64,000 nt of DNA from positions 42,854,268-42,918,267 of the forward strand of contig CM019699.1 of the NCBI GenBank assembly GCA_009760885.1. Reading direction: 5' to 3'. Positions 21,739 to 32,291 of the stretch are shown piece by piece; the first letter of the stretch is position 1, and each line of letters begins with the position of its first letter. The DNA is from Achatina immaculata (Eukaryota; Mollusca; Gastropoda; Stylommatophora; Achatinidae). The position numbers and the translations under genes were made by a program. The notes under the pieces are model-generated. The model was not told the DNA's origin, did not search any database, and saw only the letters and a list, made by a program, of their open reading frames with translations.

Positions 21739-22256
21739 CAGCTCTTCAGAAAGTAAAACAACTAAAGAAACTGGAGAGGAACAGACAGAACTACAAAGAT
21801 AACATTTTTAAGGGCATGCATCTTTCCCATCGCAACATATGACTGTGAGGTCTGGAGACTTAACAAAACAGCTGAGAAACACATAAATGTCTTTGAATGT
21901 AAATGCTACAGAAGAGTTCTTCAAATATCATGGACACAAAAAAGAACAAATATATCCATACTACAAGAACTTAATATTGAAGAAGGCTGGCTAGTAAAGA
22001 GGATTAAAGAGAGAAAACTTGAATATTTTGAACACATTAAACACCATGATAATTTAGAGAAAACCGTCGTGGAAAAGTACATAATGGGAAAAAGAAAGAG
22101 AGGAAGGCCAAGGCGAAGATGACTGCAAGACATCATTGATAATCTACAACTGGATGCATCAGCAGCAGGGCATCTTGTTTACAACTGAGAGGCCTACAGG
22201 AAAGCTGTTAGGGAGGCAAAATTCCGCAAGGGACATGCGGTGACTGACTGACTGAC
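21739..22256 (+). mobile_element. RTE-like LINE family B, short 3' fragment with (TGAC)n tail
   Basis: Starts at the thumb (ALQKVKQ-equivalent) and matches family B through RTKITFLRAC, the EHINVFECKCYRRVLQISW block and the terminal GGCAAAATTCCGCAAGGGAC before the tail. The tail here is (TGAC)n, whereas two other copies have (AATG)n, showing that the tail motif can change while the body stays the same. It sits about 290 bp upstream of the GPR180-like coding start. Confidence 0.85.
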
Positions 22257-22544
22257 AGGTTGAACAAGTCTGAAGACTGAATCCAATCTTTCCATCAAGA
22301 TTTTCTCTTTTTTTTTTTTTTTTGTAAACGACAGGTTCAGACATTCAGAGCTGACTTTTGAGAAGGATATTGATGAAGTTCTTACAACATGTCACTTACA
22401 ACATTCTGTTGACAAGAGGGAGAGCAGTTTCCTTGTGCACCCAAAACTGTTATACTGGCAGATTCCTTTGTGTTGTTTATTTTTAAAAAATCTGTTGAGT
22501 TGTTTGCTTGTGTGATTCCCACCAAAAGTAACAAGTTTGTGGGT

Positions 22545-22755
22545 ATGAGTGTGAATATCTTCACCTGGGAACATCACAAACTGTTTAGTCACATATATAG
22601 AGGGAAGTGGAGAAGCTGTGTTGTAGCATTGATCATCATACTCTCACTGCAAGTCTTGACAAATGTGACACAAGCAAAAACGGTCCAGGGAGTTTTCAGT
22701 ACTTATCTTGCACAGGCTGGGAAAGGGCAGTATGTTACATCATTTGCATTTCATG
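22545..22755 (+). CDS. GPR180: GPR180-like protein, exon 1 (signal peptide and start of extracellular domain)
   Basis: First recognised coding exon of a predicted seven-transmembrane protein of the GpcrRhopsn4 family. Codons 1-70 plus one base. The Met at 22545 is chosen because it gives a basic n-region (RGKWRS), a hydrophobic core (VVALIIILSLQVL) and a cleavage-like TQA before KTVQGVFS. An upstream in-frame Met at 22470 is also possible. KTVQG...FHG matches the start of the mature GPR180 extracellular region as I know it. The donor is G|GTAAGT after FH (phase 1). Joined to the next exon it reads FHGDAVLNF, as expected for the family. GPR180 relatives have been linked to signalling at the cell surface; the role in this animal is not shown by the sequence. 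Confidence 0.88.
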
Positions 22756-22863
22756 GTAAGTGCTGTATGTGGTCATGATTTTTATATTTGTGAAGGCAGT
22801 ATGTTACATCATTTGCTTTTTACGGTGAGTGCTGTGTGTGGTCATGATTTTTATGTTTGTGAA
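22726..22863. repeat. 69-bp tandem duplication spanning the exon 1 splice donor
   Basis: 22726-22794 and 22795-22863 are near copies, each carrying the last 30 exon bases and the first 39 intron bases. The second copy has ACG|GTGAGT in place of ATG|GTAAGT, still a good donor. Use of the second site would include an in-frame stop from the first intron segment (TGA after CCMWS). Confidence 0.9.
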
Positions 22864-22864
22864 A

Positions 22865-22907
22865 CCCCCCCCCCCCCCATATATACACACACACACACAC
22901 ACACACA
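22865..22907. repeat. Poly-C run and (AC)n microsatellite
   Basis: Fourteen C at 22865-22878, then ATATAT and an AC repeat to 22907, shortly downstream of the exon 1 donor region. Confidence 0.95.
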
Positions 22908-22987
22908 AGAATCATCTTCACCTGTCTTTGTTTGAGGTGCAGATGATTCTTGTTTTTTCCCCTCTCTTTCATCTTTAGTGTACAAGT

Positions 22988-25830
22988 TCTCTCTCTCTCT
23001 GAACCTTAAGTGCCAGGACCACAAGGGTCTTCCACAAACGCCTGTCCTTTGCCTTTTTTTCCTGCTCTTGCCCAGGCGAGTCCTCTGTTGCTCAACATCC
23101 TCTGTTGTTCTTCTCCATGTCTCTTTTGATCTACTCGTACGTCTGTTCCCCTGTGGTATCCATCTTAGTGCTATTTTTGGTAGTGAGCCATCAGTCATCT
23201 GGAGCACATGTCCCAACCATTGCCAGTATCTTTCCTCAGTAGTCGTTGTCAGTGGCTTTTTCTAAATTTCTACCAACAAGATGTTGTTTCTTTTAGTGTT
23301 TGGCCAAAATATTCTCATTCTCTGTAAACATTTAGTGTGAAAAGAATTCAGCTCGTTTTCTATAGTTTTGGTGGTTTTCCAACATTCCTTCCATAGAGTA
23401 GTACACTTAGAATGTCACTCTTAAATATCCTGATTTTCATGATCAGTGTTTTAGATTTCCATATAGTCTACAGCATTGCTGGTCTGGTTTGTTGTAGTAA
23501 GTCTGCTATTGATGTCCTCTGTGTTGTCTCTATCTTATACTACTCTGCTACCGAAATATACAAATTTATTGACCCCCTCCACTAACATGGTATCTACACG
23601 TACTCTCAGTACATTGCTGTTCATATCTTGCTTCATTAACTTTGTCTTTCTTATGTTGATCTTTGAACCTGTCTTGCTGGCATTTTGGGTTAGCTTGTTT
23701 ATTTTATCCTGTATATCTTTGTACCTGCTTGGCAAATGTCTATGGCAAAGTTAAGGTCCTCCAGTACAGTGTAGAGGGTCGTAAGTGTATCCTCTGCATT
23801 TATCTGATGTTGCCTCCTTCATTGACCAGTCTACTGCTAAGATAAATAATGTGGGTGATAGTGCACATCCCTGCTTCACTCCTGTTTGTATCCTAAAGCT
23901 GTTAGAGGTGTGTTCTCCACAGATTATTTTGCACTGAAAATCCTCATATAGGGCTTTGATGACATTCACTGTCTTTTGAGGGAGGTCATGCCATCTTAGA
24001 ATTTTCCACAGTACATCTCTTTTGATACTGTTGAAGGCTTTTTCAAAATCTGTAAACAGTGCATTTGTTGTGCTATGCCACTCATTTGCCTGCTCTAATA
24101 TTTGTCTAAGTACAAATATGTGGTCTATGCATGATCTTCCTCTCCTAAATCCTGCCTGCTTTTTCCAAAGTTTTCCCTCAAATGCTGGTATAATTCTGTT
24201 GATGATTATGTTGCAGAATACTTTGCTGGTGAGTGGCAGGAAGGTAATGCCTCTCCAGCAATCTCTGAGGTCATCCTTCTTTGCTAGTTTTACTATAAGT
24301 CCAGTTTTTTACTCTTCTGTGGCTTTCTCTAGATCCCAAATTTGTTGTAGTATCTGGCACAGTTTTGGTGTTTCTGTCTCTTCTGCTTTCAACAGTCACT
24401 TCATCTTCACCTGGCGCCCTGTTTAATTTTAGCTTCTTTATTGTCTCCTTTACTTCACTTATTGCTATTGGTTCTGTATTGATGTTTAGTTTCATTTTTG
24501 CTTCAGGTATATTTGTTGTTTGTGCTGCTTGTGTTCTGTTTAGTAGGGTGTTGAAGTGTTCTCTCCATCTTTCAATTTTTTCTCTTTCTCCACTGACCAG
24601 TTGTCCCTACTCTCACATCTTGTGCTGAAGTTACCTGTCATCTGCTTTGTGATTTTGTAGATGGTTTTCATATCATTTGCATATGCTGCTTTCTTTGCTG
24701 CTCCTGTTAAGTTGTCATAGTACTGACGTGTATATTGACAGCATGATTCCTTCACCTCTTTGTCTTTTTGTGCTTATTTAACACTTGTTCTTTCAGCCTT
24801 TGTGATTTGGTGCTCAGTAATTTTTTCTTGATTTCCTTTCTTTGCTCTATCTTTTCCCATGTGGTCTTGCTCATCCATTCCTCTTTCCTCCTTTTTCAAT
24901 ATCCCAGCACTTCTTTTGCTGTTTCCTGTAGTATCTCAGTGAACTCTAGTATGGACATTTCTGTTTTGTCTTGTAGAACATTGAAGCAGTTCTTCAGTAT
25001 TATGGAGAATTCATTTCTTGTTTGCTGGTCTTTCAGTTTTGTTGTATAAAAGCGTGTCTTTTTGGTTCTCTTACTTTGGCTTTCCTAAATGTTAGTCTTA
25101 TTTTCACTACCAGAAGATTGTGATCACTTCCTACATCTGCTCCTCTCCTTGCTCTCACATCTTGTAGTCACTGTTTTCACTTGTTTATCAGTATGTCATC
25201 AATTTGCTTTTCTCTTGTTTTGTCTGGGGACCTTCAAGTCACTTTATGGATGTTTTTTATGTTGGAAAATTGTTCCTCAGATGGTCAACATGTTTTCTTT
25301 GCAGAACCTGCACAGTCTTTCTCCATTTTCATTTATTTCTCCAATTCCTTCTTTTCCCATTATTCTTTCTTCTATCTTAATTTCTTTCTCCTGTGTTTGC
25401 ACTGAAGAAGGCCCAAGATGAGTAGCATATCATATTTGGGTATTGTTTTTATTGTGGCTTGGAGGCTGTTATAAAAATCTTATTTTAATTTCTCTTCAGC
25501 TGTTTCTGTTGGTGCATAACAAGCTATAACAGACAGCTTCATGAATCTTGAGTTGAAGAGTGCATATAACAATCTCTCATTTATAGGGGCCCTTTTCAGC
25601 AGTGCTCTTGATGCTTCTTTCACCATAATCAATGCTACTCACCCTTCATGATTATCTTATTTACCTGGCTATATTATTGTATCTTCTGTGTGCTGTGTTG
25701 TTAATTTCTTTCTGCCTTGTTCTGTGCATCTTGCCTCTTGTATTACTAATACATCCAATTTGTATCTGCACACTTCCTTGATGGTTTGTGCTAATTTTCC
25801 AGTCTGATTAAGTGCTCTTACATTCCAGCT
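22988..25830 (-). mobile_element. RTE-like LINE family A, long decayed copy in intron 1
   Basis: Read on the minus strand the copy follows the family A element at 12218 from the GA tail (22988-23000) up to the first endonuclease codons (about 25820). WRWLGHVLQM-like, SKINIRKTKLMKQ, TGVKQGCALSP, FEKAFNS-like and SRENHRR-type blocks appear in different frames with many stops and small deletions. At the RT active site region the sequence around 23745 is deleted or changed (the GACGAC codons are missing). The N-terminal endonuclease is recognisable only in pieces. This copy is old compared with the intact one, giving two ages within one family. Confidence 0.88.
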
Positions 25831-25834
25831 GCTA

Positions 25835-26665
25835 TTTTTTTGTTCAAATTCTATGTGTCGCTAAATCTGGAGCTGTATCTGTGTTTAAGTTCTGTGTCTT
25901 GCTAAATCTGGAGCTCCGTTTATGTTCAAGTTCCATATCTCACTAAATCTTGAGCTGTATCTGTGTTCAAGTTCCATATCTCACTAAATCTGGAGCTGTA
26001 TCTGTGTTCATGCTCTACATCTTGTTAAATCTGGAGCTGTATCTGTGTTCAAGTTATATGTCTTGCTTTATCTAGAGCTGTATCTATTTTCACGTTCTAC
26101 ATCTTGCTAAATCTGGAGCTCTGTTTATGTTCAAGTTCTGTGTCTTGCTAAATCTGTAGCTGTATCTGTGTTCATGTTCTGTGTCTCCATAAATCTGGAG
26201 CTGTATCTGTGTTCATGCTCTACATCTTGTTAAATCTGGAGCTGTATCTGTGTTCAAGTTATATGTCTTGCTTTATCTAGAGCTGTATCTATTTTCACGT
26301 TCTACATCTTGCTAAATGTGTAGCTCTGTTTATGTTCAAGTTCTATGTCTCACTAAATCTAGAGCTGTATCTGTGTTCAGTTTCTGTGTCTCAGTAAATC
26401 TAGAGCTGTATCTGTTTTCAAGTTGCATGTCTCGCTAAATCTGGAGCTCTATTTCTGTTCAAGTTGCATGTCTTGCTAAATCTGCGGCTGTATCTGTTTT
26501 CAAGGTCTATGTCTCCTAAAATATGGAGTGATATTTTTGTTCAAGTACTATGTCTCGCTAAATCTATTGCTGTATCTGTGTTCACATTTTGTTTTGCTAA
26601 ATCTGGAGCTGTATCTGTGTTCAAGTTCCTTATCTGGGTAAATCTGAAGCTGTCTATGTCCAAAT
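25835..26665. repeat. 41-bp minisatellite in intron 1
   Basis: About 20 imperfect units of AAATCTGGAGCTGTATCTGT / GTTCAAGTTCTGTGTCTTGC. It begins exactly where the decayed family A LINE stops. Confidence 0.88.
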
Positions 26666-26789
26666 ACTAGATCACTTATTGGTGACAGAATGCTGACTTG
26701 ATACTAGCGTGTTACTGATTGTAAAATATTGACTGAGTTGTGACATGAAATGTCCTTCTTTGAAAAAAAAAATCTCTAGATATCAGTTG

Positions 26790-27065
26790 TGTGTATTTGG
26801 CTAGCTGTTTGTATGTGGCCAGGTGTGTGGTTTTGTTTTTAATGTGTCCAGTTTGTGATCATCTGTGTGTGATAGTTGTTTTTATGTGACTGGCTGTTTG
26901 CATGTGACAGTCTGTTTGTGTGTGACCAGTTGTTTGTATGTGACCATTTGCTTGTATGTCTGGCTGTTTGTGCATGACCGGCTGTTTGTGCATGACCAGT
27001 TGTTTGTATATATCTGACTCTTTGTATGTGAATGGCTGTTTGTATGTGACCAGCTCTTTGTATGT
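26790..27065. repeat. Degenerate repeat of about 18-20 bp near the exon 2 acceptor
   Basis: Many variants of TGTGACCAGTTGTTTGTA in a pyrimidine- and G/T-rich stretch ending about 20 bases before the exon 2 3' splice site. Confidence 0.75.
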
Positions 27066-27086
27066 GCTTTGATTGATCTGACCTAG

Positions 27087-27221
27087 GTGATGCTGTACTC
27101 AATTTTACGGTCAACACAACGGGGACTGATGCCAAGTTATTCCTGTTTGTTTCGGAGGACTGGCAAGATGCTGCAGCAGATTCAGACTGTCACCGCAGAT
27201 TTGCTAAAGCCAGGGCTGTCA
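27087..27221 (+). CDS. GPR180: GPR180-like protein, exon 2
   Basis: Exactly 45 codons' worth of bases in phase 1-1, between CTGACCTAG and A|GTAAGT. It encodes residues 71-115: GDAVLNFTVNTTGTDAKLFL, then FVSEDWQDAAADSDCHRRF and AKARAV. The block 'hxGxxAxLxLFxxxxW' is the conserved core of the GPR180 extracellular domain. N76 and N80 sit in N-glycosylation sequons and C105 is placed where the family has a conserved cysteine. Clear exon, with codon use unlike the flanking repeats. Confidence 0.92.
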
Positions 27222-27229
27222 GTAAGTCA

Positions 27230-27935
27230 GCAGCACATCCCACTGCACTTACAAGTGTTTCATTAATTCTCTGTCATCTACACCTAATGTCAACTCAACA
27301 GATCATCCCACCGCACTTACAAGTGTTTCATTAATTCTCTCTCATCTTCAGTTAATGTCAAGTCAACAGGTCATCCCACTGCACTTACAAGTGTTTTATT
27401 AATTCTCTCTCATCTTCACTTAATGTCAAGTCAACAGGTCATCCCACTGCACTTACAAGTGTTTTATTAATTCTCTCTCATCTTCAGTTAATGTCAAGTC
27501 AACAGGTCATCCCACTGCACTTACAAGTGTTTTATTAATTCTCTCTCATCTTCACTTAATGTCAAGTCAACAGGTCATCCCATTGCACTTACAAGTGTTT
27601 TATTAATTCTCTCTCATCTTCACTTAATGTCAAGTCAACAGGTCATCCCACTGCACTTACAAGTGTTTTATTAATTCTCTCTCATCTTCACTTAATGTCA
27701 AGTTAACAGGTCATTTCACCGCACTTACAAGTTTTTAATTAATTCTCTCTCATCTTTGCCTGATGTCAAGTTAACAGCTCATTTCACTGTACTTACAACA
27801 AGTGTTTCATTAATTCTTTCTCATCTTCGCCTGATGTCAAGTTAACAGCTCATTTCACTGTACTTATAACAAGTGTTTCATTAATTCTTTCTCATCTTCG
27901 CCTGATGTCAAGTTAACAGCTCATTTCACTGGATT
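27230..27935. repeat. 68-bp minisatellite starting beside exon 2
   Basis: About ten units with AGGTCATCCCACTGCACTTA / CAAGTGTTTTATTAATTCTC / TCTCATCTTCACTTAATGTC / AAGTCAAC, starting within 20 bases of the exon 2 donor and becoming diverged to the right. Confidence 0.93.
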
Positions 27936-28089
27936 CATGATATAGGGCATTGTGATTCATGATTCATTCATTCTCTGTCTTCCAGACCTCACATCAAAAA
28001 AGGAGATGTAACAGTTTTGTAGGGCTGAGGCCATTCACACATTGTTATACATTTCGATGGCACAAATCATGACCCTAAAAGTGTGTATG

Positions 28090-28395
28090 CAGAAATAAAA
28101 ATGTACCCTAACGTTAACAAACAGTTTGTGCAGAAATCTAGTCAAGACATGTGTCTTAATGTGTAACAAAAATATGTGTACAGAAATCTAGTCAAGACAT
28201 GTGTCAATGTGTAACAAAAATGTGTGTACAGAAATCTAGTCAAGACATGTCTTAATGTGTAACAAAAATGTGTGTACAGAAATCTAGTCAAGACATGTGT
28301 CTTAATGTGTAACAAAATGTGTGTACAGAAATCTGGTCAAGACGTGTCAATATGTAACAAAATGTGTGTACAGAAATCTGGTCATGTGTAGTGGA
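28090..28395. repeat. Minisatellite of about 50 bp, six units
   Basis: Units with GTGTACAGAAATCTAGTCAA / GACATGTGTCTTAATGTGTA / ACAAAAAT, differing by short indels. Confidence 0.88.
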
Positions 28396-28476
28396 CACTG
28401 AGAATAGACTACACCCTGGCCTGACACAATAGGTACTCTACAATCTTGTGAAAATAGAAACTCTCATTTTATAATT

Positions 28477-29400
28477 GTCAGTTGATGAGCTGTAAGAAAT
28501 TTGGGGAGCAAGCTAATGAAGTTGATGAGCACTAAGAAATTTGGGGAGCAAGCTAATGAAGTTGATGAGCACTAAGAAATTTGGGGAGCAAGCTAATGAA
28601 GTTGATGAGCACTAAGAAATTTGGGGAGCAAGCTAATGAAGTTGATGAGCACTAAGAAATTTGGGGAGCAAGCTAATGAAGTTGATGAGCACTAAGAAAT
28701 TTAGGGAGGATGGTAATGAAGTTGATGAGCACTAAGAAATTTGGGGAGCAAGCTAATGAAGTTGATGAGCACTAAGAAATTTGGGGAGCAAGCTAATGAA
28801 GTTGATGAGCACTAAGAAATTTAGGGAGGATGGTAATGAAGCTGATGAGCACTAAGAAATTTGGAGAGGATGGTAATGAAGCTGATGAGCACTAAGAAAT
28901 TTGGAGAGGATGGTAATGAAGCTGATGAGCACTAAGAAATTTGGAGAGGATGGTAATGAAGCTGATGAGCACTAAGAAATTTAGGGAGGATGGTAATGAA
29001 GCTGATGAGCACTAAGAAATTTGGAGAGGATGGTAATGAAGCTGATGAGCACTAAGAAATTTGGAGAGGATGGTAATGAAGTTTAGTAGCACTAAGAAAT
29101 TTAGGAGCAAACTAATGAAGCTGATGAGCACTAAGAAATTTGAGGAGCAAACTAATGAAGTTTATGAGTACTAATAAATTTAGAGAGCACCTAATGAAGT
29201 TTATGAGTACTAAGAAATTTAGAGAGTAATCTAATGAGCTTCATGAACACTAAGACATTTGGAGAGAAAGGAATGAAGTTGATAAGTACTGAGATTTATG
29301 AAGAGAAAAGTAGTGAAATTAATGAACACTAAGAAATTAGGAGAGTAAGTTAATGAATTTAATGAACACTGAGATATGTTTAGAGAAAGATAATACATTC
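28477..29400. repeat. 40-bp minisatellite in intron 2
   Basis: About 23 units of AAGTTGATGAGCACTAAGAA / ATTTGGGGAGCAAGCTAATG. Two variants (GGGGAGCAAGCT and GGAGAGGATGGT) occur in blocks, and the right end degenerates progressively, the usual picture of an array growing from one side. Confidence 0.95.
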
Positions 29401-29676
29401 TGAAAAGAATATCATCATGTAATAAAATATTTTAAATGATAAAAAGAGAGTTTTTTTTTATTTCTGGTTTGTGTGTTAACTAGCATGTGGAAAATGAGGA
29501 GGATGATCCCAGGATAGTGATTAATGATTGATTTGTTATGATCTCATGTAGACTTGTTTTCATCAGCTGTCATTCTTGTACAGATATGTAACCATGCTAC
29601 CATCTCTGTACACTTGATGTACTCCAACATTTTTCCTTCAGATACTCACTACATTTGTTGCATTCTTACATTTTAG
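29401..29676. other. Non-repetitive end of intron 2
   Basis: Unique-looking intron sequence leading to the acceptor CATTTTAG|TT. No other feature seen. Confidence 0.5.
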
Positions 29677-29886
29677 TTGTTATAAATGAGACCTCAGGCC
29701 AGCGACAGGTATCTCATTATGTGTACCCTCGTATCTGGCACATTGTGTATGCTGATGTGTTTACATGTGAGCTGGACAGACCCAAGAGACCCGTGGAAAA
29801 GGCAAATTTTATCAAGTACTCAATTCACTTGCTCAATCCAGATAATTTGGGAAACCCAACAGAACATTTTGGGGATCAGGAGACTG
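29677..29886 (+). CDS. GPR180: GPR180-like protein, exon 3
   Basis: 210 bases, phase 1-1, from TACATTTTAG to ACTG|GTATGT. Encodes residues 116-185, including YPRIWHIVYADVFTCEL and LLNPDNLGNPTEHFGDQET. The 'WHhhYADxxTC' block and the 'LNPDxxGNPxxHFxxxExG' block just before the first membrane helix are the strongest family signatures in the window. C146 can pair with C105 from exon 2, as the conserved cysteines of the family suggest. N119 lies in an N-E-T sequon. The downstream intron is about 21.9 kb, filled with transposons and satellites. Confidence 0.95.
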
Positions 29887-29929
29887 GTATGTCAACATTT
29901 GTGTGTCTGTCTCTGTGAGAAAGTGTCTG

Positions 29930-29930
29930 T

Positions 29931-29961
<31 letters not shown>

Positions 29962-29962
29962 C
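29930..29962. repeat. (TG)n microsatellite
   Basis: TG dinucleotides from about 29935 to 29960, 50 bases into intron 3. Confidence 0.95.
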
Positions 29963-30054
29963 ATGTTTATGTCAGTGTATGTATACAGTCATGTATTTCT
30001 TATAGGGTCATGCTGAGACGCAAAGATACACACAACACAAATATCTCACATCTT

Positions 30055-31133
30055 TCCTATGCCGTTAAATGTCACTTAGAGCATGTGTGGTAGTTCACGA
30101 CATTTTCCTGTTTTCAGTGAGCTTTTCAACCTCATCAGGGAGTTTTATGCCTACTAATTTGGCCTCTCTTAACAATGTCCTCTTTAGAGTCACATGGCTG
30201 ACCTCTTTTCCTTCAGCCTGTTGTGTTCCACTTGACAGCCTGTTTTGGGATCTCTGACCATTTCTTCTCATCACATGACCAATATATGTCTATCTCCTTC
30301 TCTTGATCACCCATGAGACTGGTTGTCATTCAGTCATCTGCCTTATCTCTGCATTGTTATTTGTTCCACTTGATGCCAAGTATTTTCCTTAGGCATTTGT
30401 TTTCAAACAAGTCTAATTTCTTGTCTGTTTCTTTAGTTGTTTTCCAGCTTCACATGCATAAATGAGGGTGGATATAACATTTGATTTGAATAATCTTAGT
30501 TTGGTTTTGTGCTTATTACTTTTTAATGCCATATGTTCTCAAGATTCTTGAGGGTCAGTGCTGCTTTTGCAATTTTAACTTCTTTTCTGGTGTCATCATC
30601 CTGGTCTATGTAGCTGCTGAGGTATGCACGTTGGTTTACTTCTTCAACAGGTTTTCCTTCTACATATATTTTTTCATCTTGATTAATTCATTATTTTGTT
30701 TTGTCCTTGTTAAGTTCAAGTCCTGTTTTTCTAGCCAGTGAAGACAGGCTATCTGTTTTTTCTTGCACCGAATTCACATTATTACTGATAAGAGTTATGT
30801 CATCTGCAAAATCAAGATATTCCAGTTTGGTCCCATGTATCCAATCAGTGCCTGTTTTACCTGTGCAACATTTTTTTCATTATGAAGTCTATGGCAATTC
30901 CACAAAGCAAAGTATACATCCTTGTTTCATGCCTGTTTCAATCTGGAACCATTTGCCCATTCCATCTTCTATGTTGACTGCATAAACATATCCATTGTAG
31001 AGATCCTTAATGATGTTGACAGTTTTAGATGGTATTCAATATAATCTTAAAATTCTCCACAGTGAATCTCTATGTAAGCTATCAAATGCCTTTTTAAAGT
31101 CTATGAAGTTCAGGATTAATGTCTTTTGCTTTT
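30055..31133 (-). mobile_element. RTE-like LINE family D, 3' segment (one of three separated parts)
   Basis: Minus-strand blocks in order: ILNFIDFKKAFDSLHRDSLW (RT motif A), ETGMKQGCILC (motif B), LEYLDFADDITL-like (30815-30790, active site), then thumb blocks and a C-terminal GQRSQNRL... EVEKLTENRK segment. Many frameshifts make it a pseudogene. It is continuous, in frame, with the segment at 35253 once the inserted LINE at 31134-35252 and one copy of its GCTTTT target duplication are ignored. Together with 37320-38700 it forms one original element about 3 kb long. Confidence 0.82.
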
Positions 31134-31164
31134 CAATATCTTCTTCTTCGTACACATTGTCTTT

Positions 31165-32243
31165 CTATATCTGCAGTCCTGTCTCTTGGATAAATTTCAC
31201 TGTTTTTTGTAATTCATGTATGGAACTGTAGAGCTTATCTTCTTTGGTGGTTTCACTGGGCCAGTAATTACTTCTCAGTATCTCGTAGTTGGTGCAGTTT
31301 TGGAGGATATGTTCCACAGTTTGGGGCACTTGGGCACATGTACAAAGAGTAGTAGTACCAACCTTAAACTTTGTATACATATGACTTACGGCTGTGTCCT
31401 GTTCAGAGACAGAAAATGGTGACCTTGCTCTTTTCTGTTTAGCATGTGATAGTCATCATGTGGTGGTGTTTGTGGCTTCCTGTAGGTTTTTATCATGCTT
31501 TTCTTCTGATTATAAAAGATTCGTATGTCTGGTTGCTCCATTTCATCGCCCTCTTTGGCCAGACTGTCAGCTTTCTCATTGCCTGGTATCCCACGGTGGG
31601 AGGGAATCTACTGCAAGATGACTCTGTGTTATAAGCCAGATTTTGACAAGGCATCCTTAAGATCCGGTAGTTTGTTGTACTGAATAGCTTCCAGTACTGA
31701 TCTTGCATCTGTGAGAATTACTATGGGCCATGTACCAATTCTGGAGTCTGATAGTTTTTCACCTGCAGCAATAATTGCCCTAACTTCTGCATAAAAGTTG
31801 TTGCAGTATTTTCCAGTGGGTATGGAAATCTTGTCAGTGGTGTTGTTTGGATATTCAGTATATGATCCTGCCCCTCCATTCTTTATGGCATTGTGTACAG
31901 ATCCATCTGTATATACACGTATCCAGATGTCACATGGATATTTGTCATCTAGCACACTAAGTGTAGCTGTTGATCTTACAAGACTGCTTCGCATCTCACC
32001 ATTCTGCACACTTTTCACTTCATTTTGAATAGTTATTTGTGTATAATCTGCTTCTTTCCATGGTGTATGCTCTGGTACAGATGATAATGGAGCAACTACA
32101 GTTGGAAGGTCTGGTATCAGCTTACGCATACGCTTGGCCTGATGAATGAAGCTGCTTCTTTTAAGCCGTCTTAATGCCAAGTTATTGAATCTCTCCTTCA
32201 GATGATGGCTTACAGAGCTGAAGAATTTCTCTCCCAAGGTCAT
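31165..32243 (-). pseudogene. RNase H and C-terminus of the nested LINE
   Basis: RVYTDGSVHNAIKNGGAG, FYAEVRAIIAAGEKL and VILTDARSVLEAIQ show the RNase H active-site acids (D, E, D). WIPSHRGIPGNEKADSLAKE-like codons continue in another frame (31640-31560). The C-terminal CTCAQVPQTVEHILQNC cluster follows. It is very similar to the copy at the left edge of the window, and the Arg codon that became a stop there is still CGT here. Confidence 0.88.
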
Positions 32244-32291
32244 GGCCTTTGTGTCTCTACATTCTTTTAGTGCTTGAACACCAACTGTTTT

